Shown here piece after piece: positions 34,342-42,635 of a DNA stretch of 64,000 nt. The notes beneath the pieces are model-generated. The model was not told the origin of the DNA. It was given only the letters and a program-made list of their open reading frames with translations, and ran no database searches. The position numbers were made by a program, and so were the translations under genes. This stretch comes from Rhizobium subbaraonis (GTDB lineage Bacteria > Pseudomonadota > Alphaproteobacteria > Rhizobiales > Rhizobiaceae): positions 186,001 through 250,000 of the forward strand of contig NZ_OBQD01000003.1 in the NCBI RefSeq assembly GCF_900220975.1. Direction: 5' to 3'. Every line of letters starts with the position of its first letter. Within the stretch, counting starts at the first letter, position 1.

Positions 34342-35121
34342 TCAGCCGGCCGCCTGTCGCATCGCCGGAGCGAGCTTGCCGGCGGCGTAGGCGCGCACCG
34401 CTTCACCGAACGCCTTGAACAGGCGGTTTGAGGGGTCGTCGGACCCGACCCAGTACTCCGGGTGCCACTGCACGCCGACGGCAAAGGCCTTGGAGCCGAT
34501 CACCGAAACCGCCTCGATCGTGCCGTCTTCCGCGACGGCCTCGACGGCAAGCCGCGGCGCCGCTGCCGAGATCGCCTGTCGATGCAGCGAATTCACGCGC
34601 ACGGTGCCGGGCCCGATCACCGAGGCGAGGCAGCTGCCTTCCTTCACGTGCACCTCCTGGCGGATGCCGTAGGCGACGTCGAGATCGGCTGTGTCGGGCT
34701 TGCGATGATCCCAGTTTCCGGGGATCTCCTGGATCTCGTTGGCGAGGGTGCCGCCCAGCGCCACGTTCAGCTCCTGTAGCCCGCGGCAAATGGCGAGGAG
34801 CGGAACGCCGCGCTCCAGCGCCCGTTTGATGAGCGGCAGCGAGGTCGCGTCACGGGCCAGATCGAAAGGGCCGTCCGTCTCGGTGGCTTCGCGGCCGAAA
34901 TGGGACGGGTGGACGTTGGTGCGCGAGCCGCTCACCAGAAGACCGTCGACCCGGTCGAGGATTTCGTCGAAATCATGCCCGCTTTCGAGCGCCGGCACGA
35001 GGAAGGGGATAACGTCTGCTCCCTTGACGGCGGCGCGGACGTACTGGTTGGGCGTGGCCTGCCAGACATTGCCTTCGATTTCACGGATGTCCGCGGGAAT
35101 GGCGACGACTGGTTTCGGCAT
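34342..35121 (-). CDS. Gamma-glutamyl-gamma-aminobutyrate hydrolase (PuuD-like class I amidase)
   Basis: A 259-residue peptidase C26/PuuD-type glutamine-amidotransferase fold. The nucleophile is Cys112 in AICRGLQELNVALGG and the partner His/Glu are in VGVQWHPEYW. Members release GABA or similar products from gamma-glutamyl amines in putrescine use. Two ATG codons are adjacent (MMPKP); I take the second at 35121 because CGGAG lies at better distance. No other puu genes are here, so the substrate is uncertain. Confidence 0.92.
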   Translation of the reverse strand: MPKPVVAIPADIREIEGNVWQATPNQYVRAAVKGADVIPFLVPALESGHDFDEILDRVDGLLVSGSRTNVHPSHFGREATETDGPFDLARDATSLPLIKRALERGVPLLAICRGLQELNVALGGTLANEIQEIPGNWDHRKPDTADLDVAYGIRQEVHVKEGSCLASVIGPGTVRVNSLHRQAISAAAPRLAVEAVAEDGTIEAVSVIGSKAFAVGVQWHPEYWVGSDDPSNRLFKAFGEAVRAYAAGKLAPAMRQAAG

Positions 35122-35658
35122 CATGAACTCCGATCGAGATGAACCGGCACCGGTCGCAGGAGGCCGCCCGACGCCCTTTTTAGGACGCAGGTGCCGAAGC
35201 GTTTCACGCGCGGGCAACGTCCATCAGTAGGATTTGCCGGGAATCCGCCATCCAGTCAATCGCCAAGCTGCCGCCCCTGTTCGATTTGCGCATGGTTGGG
35301 CGACTCACCCCGGGTTGGCGAGCAGAACCTTCAGGTCCGGGCCAGTTCTTGCCATGCTTCATTAGTCAGCTGGTAACCGTGTTGCGCGGTATTTCTGCCC
35401 CGATCATGAAATGGTTGTGATGCGGCGTACGCGGATCACAGGTTGTTTCCGTCCTTTCTTTTGCATCACTCATCTACGTCAGGTTGCGCAAAATCGACCA
35501 GGATTGGTCGTGCGCAATACAGGGTTGAAGATATTTACGAAACCAGCGGAAAGGTAGTAGATATTAAGTGCATTCCTGCGTGCAATCGGATAATTTCTCG
35601 AAATCATTCATTAAAATTTCGCCGGTAACCCTCGCCCGTCAATGGGAGCGCCGAGTCC
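35122..35658. other. Gene-free divergent region with an inverted repeat, upstream of the c-di-GMP gene
   Basis: No gene was seen in this 537-bp gap. It contains a bulged inverted repeat: TTGCGCA and CGACCA (35484-35490 and 35495-35500) mirror TGGTCG and TGCGCAA (35505-35510 and 35511-35517) around a GGAT loop. The stretch 35510-35630 is clearly AT-richer than its surroundings and probably holds the promoter of the GGDEF-EAL gene. The repeat may be an operator or a 5' RNA hairpin. Confidence 0.5.
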
Positions 35659-37971
35659 ATGAAGGATCGAGGTCAAAGCACGCTGCCGACCGACGTGTAT
35701 CTGTCGTTCGTCAGTTCGCTTTACGGAAACCGCCAAACCCTGTTCGTCGGCATGATCTCGCATGTCGTCACCTTCGCGTTCGTCTATGCGAAGACGGCCG
35801 ACCCCTTCTTCCTCGCCTGCGCCTTCGCAATCGTCCTCGTTTGGTCCACGCGCGCCTATGGCATGCGCCGCTTCGACCGCGTCGACCAGTCCAAGCTCGA
35901 CAACGAGGGCATCCGCTACTGGGAAAACTGGTACAATACAGGCGCCGTGGGAACGACGCTCATTCTCGGCACGGCCAGCGGATACAGCCTGCTGATCAGC
36001 CGCGACAGCTTTGCCGAGCTTGCCTGCATATCCGTAACGCTTGCGACGATGGTCTCGGTCGTCGGGCGCAACTGCGGCTCGCGCCGGGCCGTCGACTACA
36101 TGACGTTTTGCGCCTGTTTCCCGATGGTGGTCGGCTTCCTCGGATTGCAGGACTTCTACCATGCGGTGCTGGCGCTGCTGATCCTGCCCTTCAGCCTCAC
36201 GACGAGGATGATGGCAAACGGCGTGCGCCGCTTCCTGGAGCAGGCGGCCCTTGCGACGCGCGACATGAAGACGATCGCCGACCGTTTCGATGCGGCGCTC
36301 AACAACATGGCGCACGGCTTGCTCATGCTGGACGCCGACCATCGCATCCTGGTCGCCAACCGCCGGGCTTGCGAGCTTCTGCAACTCGGCGACAAGGAGC
36401 GGCTCAAGGATTGCCACCTCGATGTCGTGCTGCGCTATGGGGTGCGAAGCACCTTTCTCAATGCCGAGCAGAGCAAGACGCTGCTGCAGAAGCTGGACGA
36501 GCTCCTGAAAGGGGAGCGCTCGCGGGCGCTCGTTCAGGTCACCGACGATTTCTATCTGGAATTCACCGCCAGCCAGCGGGAGAACGGCGGCGCGGTCCTG
36601 ATCTTCGAGGACGTGACGGCGCGCATGCGGGCGGAGAACAAGATCCTCCACATGATCCGCTACAACAGCCTCACCGGCTTGCCGAACCGCGCCTATTTCG
36701 CTGACCTCGTGCAGCAGGCCCTGGCAGAGCGCAAGCGGCCCGGGACGGTGGGCTTCGTCGTCCTCGACGTGGACGACTTCAAGCATGTCAACGACATGAA
36801 GGGGCACGTGATGGGCGACCGCGTGCTCTGCATGGTGGCCGAGCGCATACGCAAGGTGGCCGGCGACCGGGCACTTGTCGGCCATCTGATGGGCGACGAA
36901 TTCATCCTGTTCTTCGCCAATGAGAACAACCGCAAGGATCTGGAAGAGCGCATGCGGCGACTGCACCAGCAGGTGCAGGGCAGCTACGAGATCGCCGGAT
37001 CGACGTTCCGGGTGTCGCTGAGCGCCGGTGGCGTGCTGTGCGAGAGCGATCAGTTCCGCATGGAGGACATGCAGATCAAGGCGGACCTCGCCCTGTTCGA
37101 GACCAAATTAAGGGCCAAGGGCGGCTTCACCACCTTCGAAGAGGAGATGGATGCCCGCTACGTCGAGCGGCAGAAGCTCAAGACCGACCTGCGCGAGGCG
37201 GTGGCAAACAATGAACTCTCGGTGGCCTACCAGCCGATGTTTCAGCCGGACGGCCTTCGCATCGAATGCTGCGAGGCGCTTGCGCGCTGGACGCATCCGG
37301 AGCGCGGGCCGGTTCCGCCCACGGTGTTCATCCAGATCGCCGAGGAAATGGGGATCGTCTCCGACATCACGCGCCGGATCATCGACCGTGCCTGCGCCGA
37401 CTGCGCCACCTGGGCCGAGCATATGGGCGTTTCGGTCAACCTGTCGGTTCAGGACCTGCGCAACTCGGACATCGTCGGCGTCGTCATGGATGCGCTGCTG
37501 AAATCGGGGTTGAAACCGTCGCGGCTGCATCTGGAGGTCACCGAAAGCTGCCTGATGGAGGAGCCGGTGAAGGTTCAGGCGGTGCTGGAGGAGCTTCGTG
37601 CCCGCGGCATCACCATCGCCATCGACGATTTCGGCACCGGCTATTCCAGCCTCAGCTATCTCGACGCGCTCCCGCTCGACGTGATCAAGATCGACCGCTC
37701 CTTCGTGCGCAACATCAGCGAGGACGCACGGCGCTTCAAGCTGCTGCGCGGCACGGTCAACCTCTCCCGCGAACTGGGGCTGCGCATCGTCGTCGAGGGC
37801 GTGGAGACGCGCGAGCAGCTGGCGCTGATCAACAAGTACAATTGTGCCGATCTGATCCAGGGCTACGTCTTTGCCGCGCCGATGTCGACGAGTGCGATCC
37901 TGGACCTGACGCAGGCGCTCGCCCGCAAGGCGGGCGGGGCCGGCGCGAAGACCGGGCGCCACGTCGCCTAG
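35659..37971 (+). CDS. Membrane GGDEF-EAL protein, probable c-di-GMP phosphodiesterase
   Basis: A 770-residue c-di-GMP turnover protein. The N-terminal 190 residues carry about four to five membrane spans, followed by a PAS-like segment (about 205-320, MAHGLLMLDADHRILVANRRA). The cyclase domain keeps SLTGLPNRAYF but its active motif reads LMGDEF (near 411-415), with the first Gly replaced by Met, so cyclase activity is doubtful. The EAL domain is complete: CEALARW (near 538), EVTESCLME, AIDDFGTGYSSL, DVIKIDRSF and VVEGVET, so it should hydrolyse c-di-GMP, with GGDEF perhaps as a GTP sensor. The gap before the downstream acyltransferase gene is 160 bp. Confidence 0.93.
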   Translation: MKDRGQSTLPTDVYLSFVSSLYGNRQTLFVGMISHVVTFAFVYAKTADPFFLACAFAIVLVWSTRAYGMRRFDRVDQSKLDNEGIRYWENWYNTGAVGTTLILGTASGYSLLISRDSFAELACISVTLATMVSVVGRNCGSRRAVDYMTFCACFPMVVGFLGLQDFYHAVLALLILPFSLTTRMMANGVRRFLEQAALATRDMKTIADRFDAALNNMAHGLLMLDADHRILVANRRACELLQLGDKERLKDCHLDVVLRYGVRSTFLNAEQSKTLLQKLDELLKGERSRALVQVTDDFYLEFTASQRENGGAVLIFEDVTARMRAENKILHMIRYNSLTGLPNRAYFADLVQQALAERKRPGTVGFVVLDVDDFKHVNDMKGHVMGDRVLCMVAERIRKVAGDRALVGHLMGDEFILFFANENNRKDLEERMRRLHQQVQGSYEIAGSTFRVSLSAGGVLCESDQFRMEDMQIKADLALFETKLRAKGGFTTFEEEMDARYVERQKLKTDLREAVANNELSVAYQPMFQPDGLRIECCEALARWTHPERGPVPPTVFIQIAEEMGIVSDITRRIIDRACADCATWAEHMGVSVNLSVQDLRNSDIVGVVMDALLKSGLKPSRLHLEVTESCLMEEPVKVQAVLEELRARGITIAIDDFGTGYSSLSYLDALPLDVIKIDRSFVRNISEDARRFKLLRGTVNLSRELGLRIVVEGVETREQLALINKYNCADLIQGYVFAAPMSTSAILDLTQALARKAGGAGAKTGRHVA

Positions 37972-38074
37972 ATTTCCTAATCTGCAAGGAACGTCTAATG
38001 TATTGATTCTTATAATTGTCGTTAATTGCTGTTAAGGTTAATAAATGGTAATTTACACAAATTGCTCGAAATGA

Positions 38075-38114
38075 TTGAGTGTAACGGCGCGGTGAAGGCG
38101 CCGCAGTCACTCAA
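38075..38114 (+). other. Hairpin in the leader of the FeeM-like gene
   Basis: TTGAGTG (38075-38081) pairs with CACTCAA (38108-38114), and inner CGGCGC pairs with GCGCCG, around a GGTGAAG loop with a small bulge. It ends 18 bases before the acyltransferase ATG and directly ahead of the CGGGGA ribosome-binding site. The 100 bp before it are very AT-rich. It could be an operator or a translation-control hairpin. Confidence 0.55.
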
Positions 38115-38131
38115 CCGGGGATTTGTGTTTT

Positions 38132-38902
38132 ATGGCGACCTCACAATCGGCCACCAATCGATTTTCAGACAAGCTGATGGAGCTGCTTGACCGGGTCGAG
38201 TATCGCAGGGTCGAGACCGGCGAAGACATGGAGGATGTCGCCCGCATCCGCTACAAGGCCTACAAGGCAGGGGCGGTGATGCATCTCGGTGAAGAATCGC
38301 CGCTTCTCATCGACGAGGTCGACTTCGACAGCCACGCCTATGTCTTCGGCATTTATTACGACGAGCGGCTGATCTCCACGGTGCGCCTTCACCACGTCAC
38401 GCCGGAACATCGCGTGAATTCCTCGGGCAAGATATTTCCCGACGAACTCAATGCCTTCCTGGATGCGGGGATGACCCTGATCGACCCGGTTCGTCTGGCC
38501 GCGGATCCCGAGATCTGGAACGAGATGCCTGCTATTCCCTACCTGACGCTCCGCCTTGCCACGATGGCGACAGACTATTTCCAGGCGGATCGTTGCCTGC
38601 AGATGGTCAAGCCGGCCCATTCCGCTTTCTACAAACGTGTCTTCGACGCCGACTTCGTCGCCTCGCCGAAGAGCAACCAGGGCAAGTTCATCATCGACCT
38701 GATGCTGATGGCAACGCGGGTGAAGGAAGTGCTGCCGAAGCTCTACGTCCGCTTCCCGTTCTTCAAGTCCGAAGCGTTCGAGCGGCGGATGATGTTTGAC
38801 CGGAGCGCGGACATGAGCCCGCTGACGGTGCGTCCCACCGCGCGGCTGGCGCATTTCGGAACGAGCCGCATCCAGATCGGCGCCGAGAGCCTGGCGCGAT
38901 AG
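38132..38902 (+). CDS. N-acyltransferase of the FeeM / autoinducer-synthase-like type
   Basis: A 256-residue GNAT-fold protein resembling N-acyl amino acid synthases (FeeM) and LuxI-like acyl-homoserine-lactone synthases. The N-terminal region has DVARIRYKAYKAGAVM, equivalent to the R-x-x-x-F/Y region of acyl-transferring enzymes, then VFGIYYDERLISTVRLHHV and the downstream DAGMTLIDPVRLA and PYLTLRLATMATDYF, which match the acyl-synthase core. It may use acyl-ACP. Family assignment is from memory and moderate; a GNAT of another branch is possible. It stands alone between the c-di-GMP gene and aa3 oxidase subunit IV. ATG 38132 is chosen; GTG/TTG a few codons earlier are alternatives. Confidence 0.7.
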   Translation: MATSQSATNRFSDKLMELLDRVEYRRVETGEDMEDVARIRYKAYKAGAVMHLGEESPLLIDEVDFDSHAYVFGIYYDERLISTVRLHHVTPEHRVNSSGKIFPDELNAFLDAGMTLIDPVRLAADPEIWNEMPAIPYLTLRLATMATDYFQADRCLQMVKPAHSAFYKRVFDADFVASPKSNQGKFIIDLMLMATRVKEVLPKLYVRFPFFKSEAFERRMMFDRSADMSPLTVRPTARLAHFGTSRIQIGAESLAR

Positions 38903-39123
38903 TGCCCAACCGGTGCGGTGCCGCGGCCATGGGTCGCGCCGCGTGCCGCCCAAAAAATGTCGGAATCGGTGCCCGGCGCGTTGCGCTTTTGCAAGCCTTT
39001 GTGTAAGGCCAGAGACCGTGCATTTTGTGCGAATTCATGTGCCGGACCACGGCCTTGCATTTCGCGGCGAGGGGGCGTTCCCGGCCGTTCAGGCCCGGGC
39101 GTATGCAGACAGGAGACGATAGC

Positions 39124-39348
39124 ATGGCTGAACATCACACCGGGCCGGTCGAAACGGGCGCTCCGATGGACTATGCGGAGCACGAGAAGACCTACAACCT
39201 GTTCGTCAATGCGAGCAAGTACGGGACGATGTTCTGCGTGACGCTGCTGATCGCAATGGCCGCCGGCTTCTTTGCCGGGGTCGGCTTCTTTTCCGCGCTC
39301 GTTCTTCTGATCGTCCTCAACGTTCTCGGCTTCGTCCTCCTGCGCTGA
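39124..39348 (+). CDS. aa3-type cytochrome c oxidase subunit IV
   Basis: A 74-residue small membrane subunit (COX4_pro_2 family) of alphaproteobacterial aa3 oxidase. The N-terminus has the family pattern AEHEKTYNLFVNASKYGTM, followed by two hydrophobic stretches (about 35-52 and 55-73) forming one or two spans. ATG 39124 follows CAGGAGACGATAGC. It lies directly upstream of pnt genes, a common position in rhizobia and apart from the other cox genes; both take part in respiratory energy conversion. Confidence 0.88.
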   Translation: MAEHHTGPVETGAPMDYAEHEKTYNLFVNASKYGTMFCVTLLIAMAAGFFAGVGFFSALVLLIVLNVLGFVLLR

Positions 39349-39432
39349 GCGTCCGGCGTTTAACGCCGAACGCGGCGTCCGTTCCGGACGCCCGAATGAG
39401 GAAGCCTGGCCAAACTTGGGGGAGGATTGGCA

Positions 39433-40584
39433 TTGGGAGAGATCGTGTTTGTCTCGCGGGAGATTGATCCCGCAGAAAACCGCGTCGCGGCATCTGTCGA
39501 AACCGTGAAGAAGATGAAGTCTCTCGGCTTCGACGTCATCGTCGAGGCGGGAGCAGGCCTTGCATCGCGCATCGCCGATGGCGAATACGAGGCGGCAGGT
39601 GCCAGGATCGGCATGGCCGCTGACGCCAAGAGCGCGGACGTCGTGCTCAAGGTACGCCGGCCGGCCGACAAGGAAATCAAGGGATACAAGGCCGGGGCGA
39701 TCGTGATCGCGATCATGGATCCCTACGGCAATGACAAGGCGCTGGCCGCAATGGCCAAGGCGGGGCTTACGACCTTTGCCATGGAACTGATGCCGCGCAT
39801 CACGCGGGCCCAGTCGATGGACGTGCTTTCCTCGCAGGCAAACCTCGCCGGCTATCAGGCGGTGATCGACGCGGCCTGCGAATATGACCGCGCCATGCCG
39901 ATGATGATGACGGCTGCCGGCACCGTGCCTGCGGCCAAGGTCTTCGTCATGGGAGCGGGCGTGGCCGGCCTGCAGGCGATTGCGACCGCGCGCCGCCTGG
40001 GAGCTGCGGTTTCCGCCACCGACGTTCGCCCGGCCGCCAAGGAGCAGGTCGCCTCTCTCGGCGCCAAGTTCATCGCCGTCGAGGACGAAGAGTTCAAGGC
40101 AGCCGAGACCGCCGGCGGCTATGCCAAGGAAATGTCGAAAGAGTACCAGGCCAAGCAGGCGGCTTTGGTGGCCGAGCATATCGCCAAGCAGGACATCGTC
40201 ATCACGACGGCGCTGATCCCCGGGCGCCCCGCGCCGCGGCTCGTGACCCGCGACATGCTTAAGAGCATGAAGGCCGGCTCCATCGCCGTCGATCTTGCCG
40301 TCGAGCGCGGCGGCAACGTCGAGGGCGTCGAAGCCGGCAAGGTGGCCGAGGTCGAGGGCGTCAAGGTGATCGGCTATCTGAACGTGCCGGGCCGCATCGC
40401 GGCGTCCGCGTCGCTGCTCTATGCGAAGAACCTTGTCACCTTCCTCGAGACGCTCGTCGGCAAGGAAACCAGGGCGCTTGCTGTCAATCCCGACGACGAA
40501 CTGGTGAAGGCGACCATGCTGACGCGCGACGGCGCCGTCGTTCATCCGAACTTCGCCACCGCCCAGATGAAGGGAGAAGCATGA
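39433..40584 (+). CDS. pntAA: Proton-translocating NAD(P) transhydrogenase subunit alpha part 1
   Basis: A 383-residue NAD(H)-binding domain I of the Re/Si-specific transhydrogenase, which uses the proton gradient to reduce NADP+ with NADH. Features: IVFVSREIDPAENRVA near the start, VMGAGVAGLQAIATARRLGAAV as Rossmann loop, and TTALIPGRPAPRLV. Start codons are TTG: at 39433 with GGAGG seven bases ahead (chosen) or at 39427. It begins an operon with pntAB and pntB; its stop overlaps the pntAB start (ATGA). Confidence 0.95.
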   Translation: MGEIVFVSREIDPAENRVAASVETVKKMKSLGFDVIVEAGAGLASRIADGEYEAAGARIGMAADAKSADVVLKVRRPADKEIKGYKAGAIVIAIMDPYGNDKALAAMAKAGLTTFAMELMPRITRAQSMDVLSSQANLAGYQAVIDAACEYDRAMPMMMTAAGTVPAAKVFVMGAGVAGLQAIATARRLGAAVSATDVRPAAKEQVASLGAKFIAVEDEEFKAAETAGGYAKEMSKEYQAKQAALVAEHIAKQDIVITTALIPGRPAPRLVTRDMLKSMKAGSIAVDLAVERGGNVEGVEAGKVAEVEGVKVIGYLNVPGRIAASASLLYAKNLVTFLETLVGKETRALAVNPDDELVKATMLTRDGAVVHPNFATAQMKGEA

Positions 40585-40994
40585 TGGCCAACGAGCTCCT
40601 GGACAAGGCAATCTCCGATCTCGAGCGTGCGGTGGAGGCTGTGCGTACTGCGGCCGAATACGTACCGGAGGCGGCGGGTGCGGCCGCGCACGGCGTCTCC
40701 GGCGGAGCGATCGATCCATTCGTCTTCCGGCTTGCGATCTTCGTGCTGTCGATCTTCGTCGGCTACTACGTCGTCTGGTCCGTCACCCCCGCGCTGCACA
40801 CGCCGCTGATGGCGGTGACGAACGCGATCTCATCGGTCATCGTCGTCGGCGCTTTGCTTGCCGTCGGCATCTCGCTTTCCGGCGTTGCGACCGGCTTCGG
40901 CTTCGTCGCCCTGGTCCTCGCCTCCGTCAACATCTTCGGCGGCTTCCTCGTCACCCAGCGCATGCTGGCGATGTACAAGAAAAAAGATAAGTGA
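40581..40994 (+). CDS. pntAB: NAD(P) transhydrogenase subunit alpha part 2
   Basis: A 137-residue membrane part of the transhydrogenase alpha chain, present as a separate gene as in many alphaproteobacteria. After a helical cytoplasmic segment (about 1-45) there are about three to four spans, with FVFRLAIFVLSIFVGYYVVWSVTP and FGFVALVLASVNIFGGFLVTQRMLAMY. It overlaps pntAA by 4 bp and is followed by pntB after 10 bp, so all three are co-translated. Confidence 0.94.
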   Translation: MMANELLDKAISDLERAVEAVRTAAEYVPEAAGAAAHGVSGGAIDPFVFRLAIFVLSIFVGYYVVWSVTPALHTPLMAVTNAISSVIVVGALLAVGISLSGVATGFGFVALVLASVNIFGGFLVTQRMLAMYKKKDK

Positions 40995-41004
40995 GGCTGC
41001 GCTG

Positions 41005-42402
41005 ATGTCACCGAATATTGCAGCCTTCCTCTATCTCGTCTCCGGCGTCCTGTTCATCATGGCGCTGCGCGGGCTGTCGCATCCGACCACAAGCCGGCGC
41101 GGCAACATGCTGGGCATGACCGGCATGGCGATCGCGATCCTCACGACCCTGCTGCTGGCGACGCCGTCCTTCGGCGGGCTTGCGCTCATCGTCCTCGGCC
41201 TTGCGATCGGCGGCGGGGCGGGGGCCTATATCGCCCGATCGATCCCGATGACGTCGATGCCGCAGCTGGTGGCCGGATTCCACTCGCTGGTCGGCCTTGC
41301 CGCCGTCCTCGTCGCGGCGGCAGCGCTCTATTCGCCGTCCGCCTTCGGCATCGGCGACGTCGGCTCGATCCACGGCCAGGCGCTCGTCGAGATGGCGCTC
41401 GGCGTTGCGATCGGCGCGATCACGTTTACCGGCTCGATCATCGCCTTCCTGAAACTCGACGGGCGCATGTCGGGCAAGCCGATCCTGCTTCCCAGCCGCC
41501 ACGTGATCAACGCGGTGCTGCTGGCCCTGATCGTTGCCTTCATCGCCGTGCTGGCGACGAGCGAGAGCCATTTCGCCTTCTGGGCGATCGTGGCGCTTTC
41601 GCTGGTGCTCGGCGTGCTGATCATCGTGCCGATCGGCGGGGCCGACATGCCGGTCGTCGTCTCGATGCTGAACTCCTATTCGGGCTGGGCGGCCGCCGGT
41701 ATCGGCTTCACGCTCGGCAACCTCGCGCTGATCATCACCGGCGCTCTGGTCGGCTCCTCGGGCGCGATCCTGTCCTACATCATGTGCAAGGGCATGAACC
41801 GTTCGTTCATCTCGGTCATCCTCGGCGGTTTCGGTGGCGAGACGGCGGCTGTAGCCGACGACGGCATCCAGCGCACGGTCAAGCAGGGCTCGGCCGACGA
41901 CGCTGCCTTCCTGATGGCGAACGCCTCGAAGGTCATCATCGTGCCGGGCTACGGCATGGCGGTGGCACAGGCGCAGCATGCGCTGCGCGAGCTGGCCGAC
42001 AAGCTGAAGGCGAACGGCGTCGAGGTGAAGTACGCGATCCATCCCGTCGCAGGCCGCATGCCCGGCCATATGAACGTGCTGCTCGCCGAAGCGAACGTGC
42101 CTTATGACGAAGTGTTCGAGCTGGAGGACATCAACTCCGAGTTCGCCCAGGCTGACGTCGCCTATGTGATCGGCGCCAACGACGTGACCAATCCGGCTGC
42201 CCGCGACGACAAGTCCTCGCCGATCTACGGGATGCCGATCCTCGACGTGGACAAGGCCAAGACCTGCCTGTTCGTGAAGCGCTCGCTGGGCTCCGGCTAT
42301 GCCGGCATCGACAACACGCTGTTCTACAAGGACGGTACGATGATGCTGCTCGGCGACGCCAAGAAGATGACTGAGGACATTGTCAAGGCGATGAACCACT
42401 GA
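41005..42402 (+). CDS. pntB: NAD(P) transhydrogenase subunit beta
   Basis: A 465-residue subunit carrying most of the proton channel (about nine spans in residues 1-265) and the NADP(H)-binding domain III (about 290-465). Domain III has VPGYGMAVAQAQHAL, HPVAGRMPGHMNVLLAEA and GANDVTNPAARDD, all family-typical. ATG 41005 is taken by the usual first residues MSPNIAAFLYL; the frame is open upstream in another gene's shadow. A strong terminator follows 27 bases after the stop. Confidence 0.96.
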   Translation: MSPNIAAFLYLVSGVLFIMALRGLSHPTTSRRGNMLGMTGMAIAILTTLLLATPSFGGLALIVLGLAIGGGAGAYIARSIPMTSMPQLVAGFHSLVGLAAVLVAAAALYSPSAFGIGDVGSIHGQALVEMALGVAIGAITFTGSIIAFLKLDGRMSGKPILLPSRHVINAVLLALIVAFIAVLATSESHFAFWAIVALSLVLGVLIIVPIGGADMPVVVSMLNSYSGWAAAGIGFTLGNLALIITGALVGSSGAILSYIMCKGMNRSFISVILGGFGGETAAVADDGIQRTVKQGSADDAAFLMANASKVIIVPGYGMAVAQAQHALRELADKLKANGVEVKYAIHPVAGRMPGHMNVLLAEANVPYDEVFELEDINSEFAQADVAYVIGANDVTNPAARDDKSSPIYGMPILDVDKAKTCLFVKRSLGSGYAGIDNTLFYKDGTMMLLGDAKKMTEDIVKAMNH

Positions 42403-42428
42403 GGCGAAGCGTTACGCCCGTCCTCGAC

Positions 42429-42459
42429 AAATGCCCGCCCTCATCCGGCGGGCATTTTT
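42429..42459 (+). terminator. Rho-independent terminator after pntB
   Basis: AAATGCCCGCC (42429-42439) pairs perfectly with GGCGGGCATTT (42447-42457) around a 7-base loop, with the T-run continuing from the stem. Classic intrinsic terminator. Confidence 0.93.
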
Positions 42460-42549
42460 GTTGCCGTCGGTGAGAATGGGCGAGAGGGCGAAGCATGCTT
42501 GCGATGACATGCCGATGATGCGGCATCGGAGCTCCTTTCGATAGGCATG

Positions 42550-42581
42550 AAAAAGCCCGGAGAACGATGCGCTCCCCGGGC
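42550..42581 (-). terminator. Rho-independent terminator for the TPR lipoprotein gene
   Basis: Read on the minus strand, GCCCGGGGAG pairs with CTCCGGGC (plus strand 42572-42581 and 42555-42562), one base bulged, and is followed by TTTTT. It lies 54 bases past the stop of the TPR gene. Confidence 0.85.
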
Positions 42582-42635
42582 GTTATTTTGAAGGCCGTCG
42601 ATGCAGGCGCGCGCGCGGCGCCCCGGTGTCCGCCG

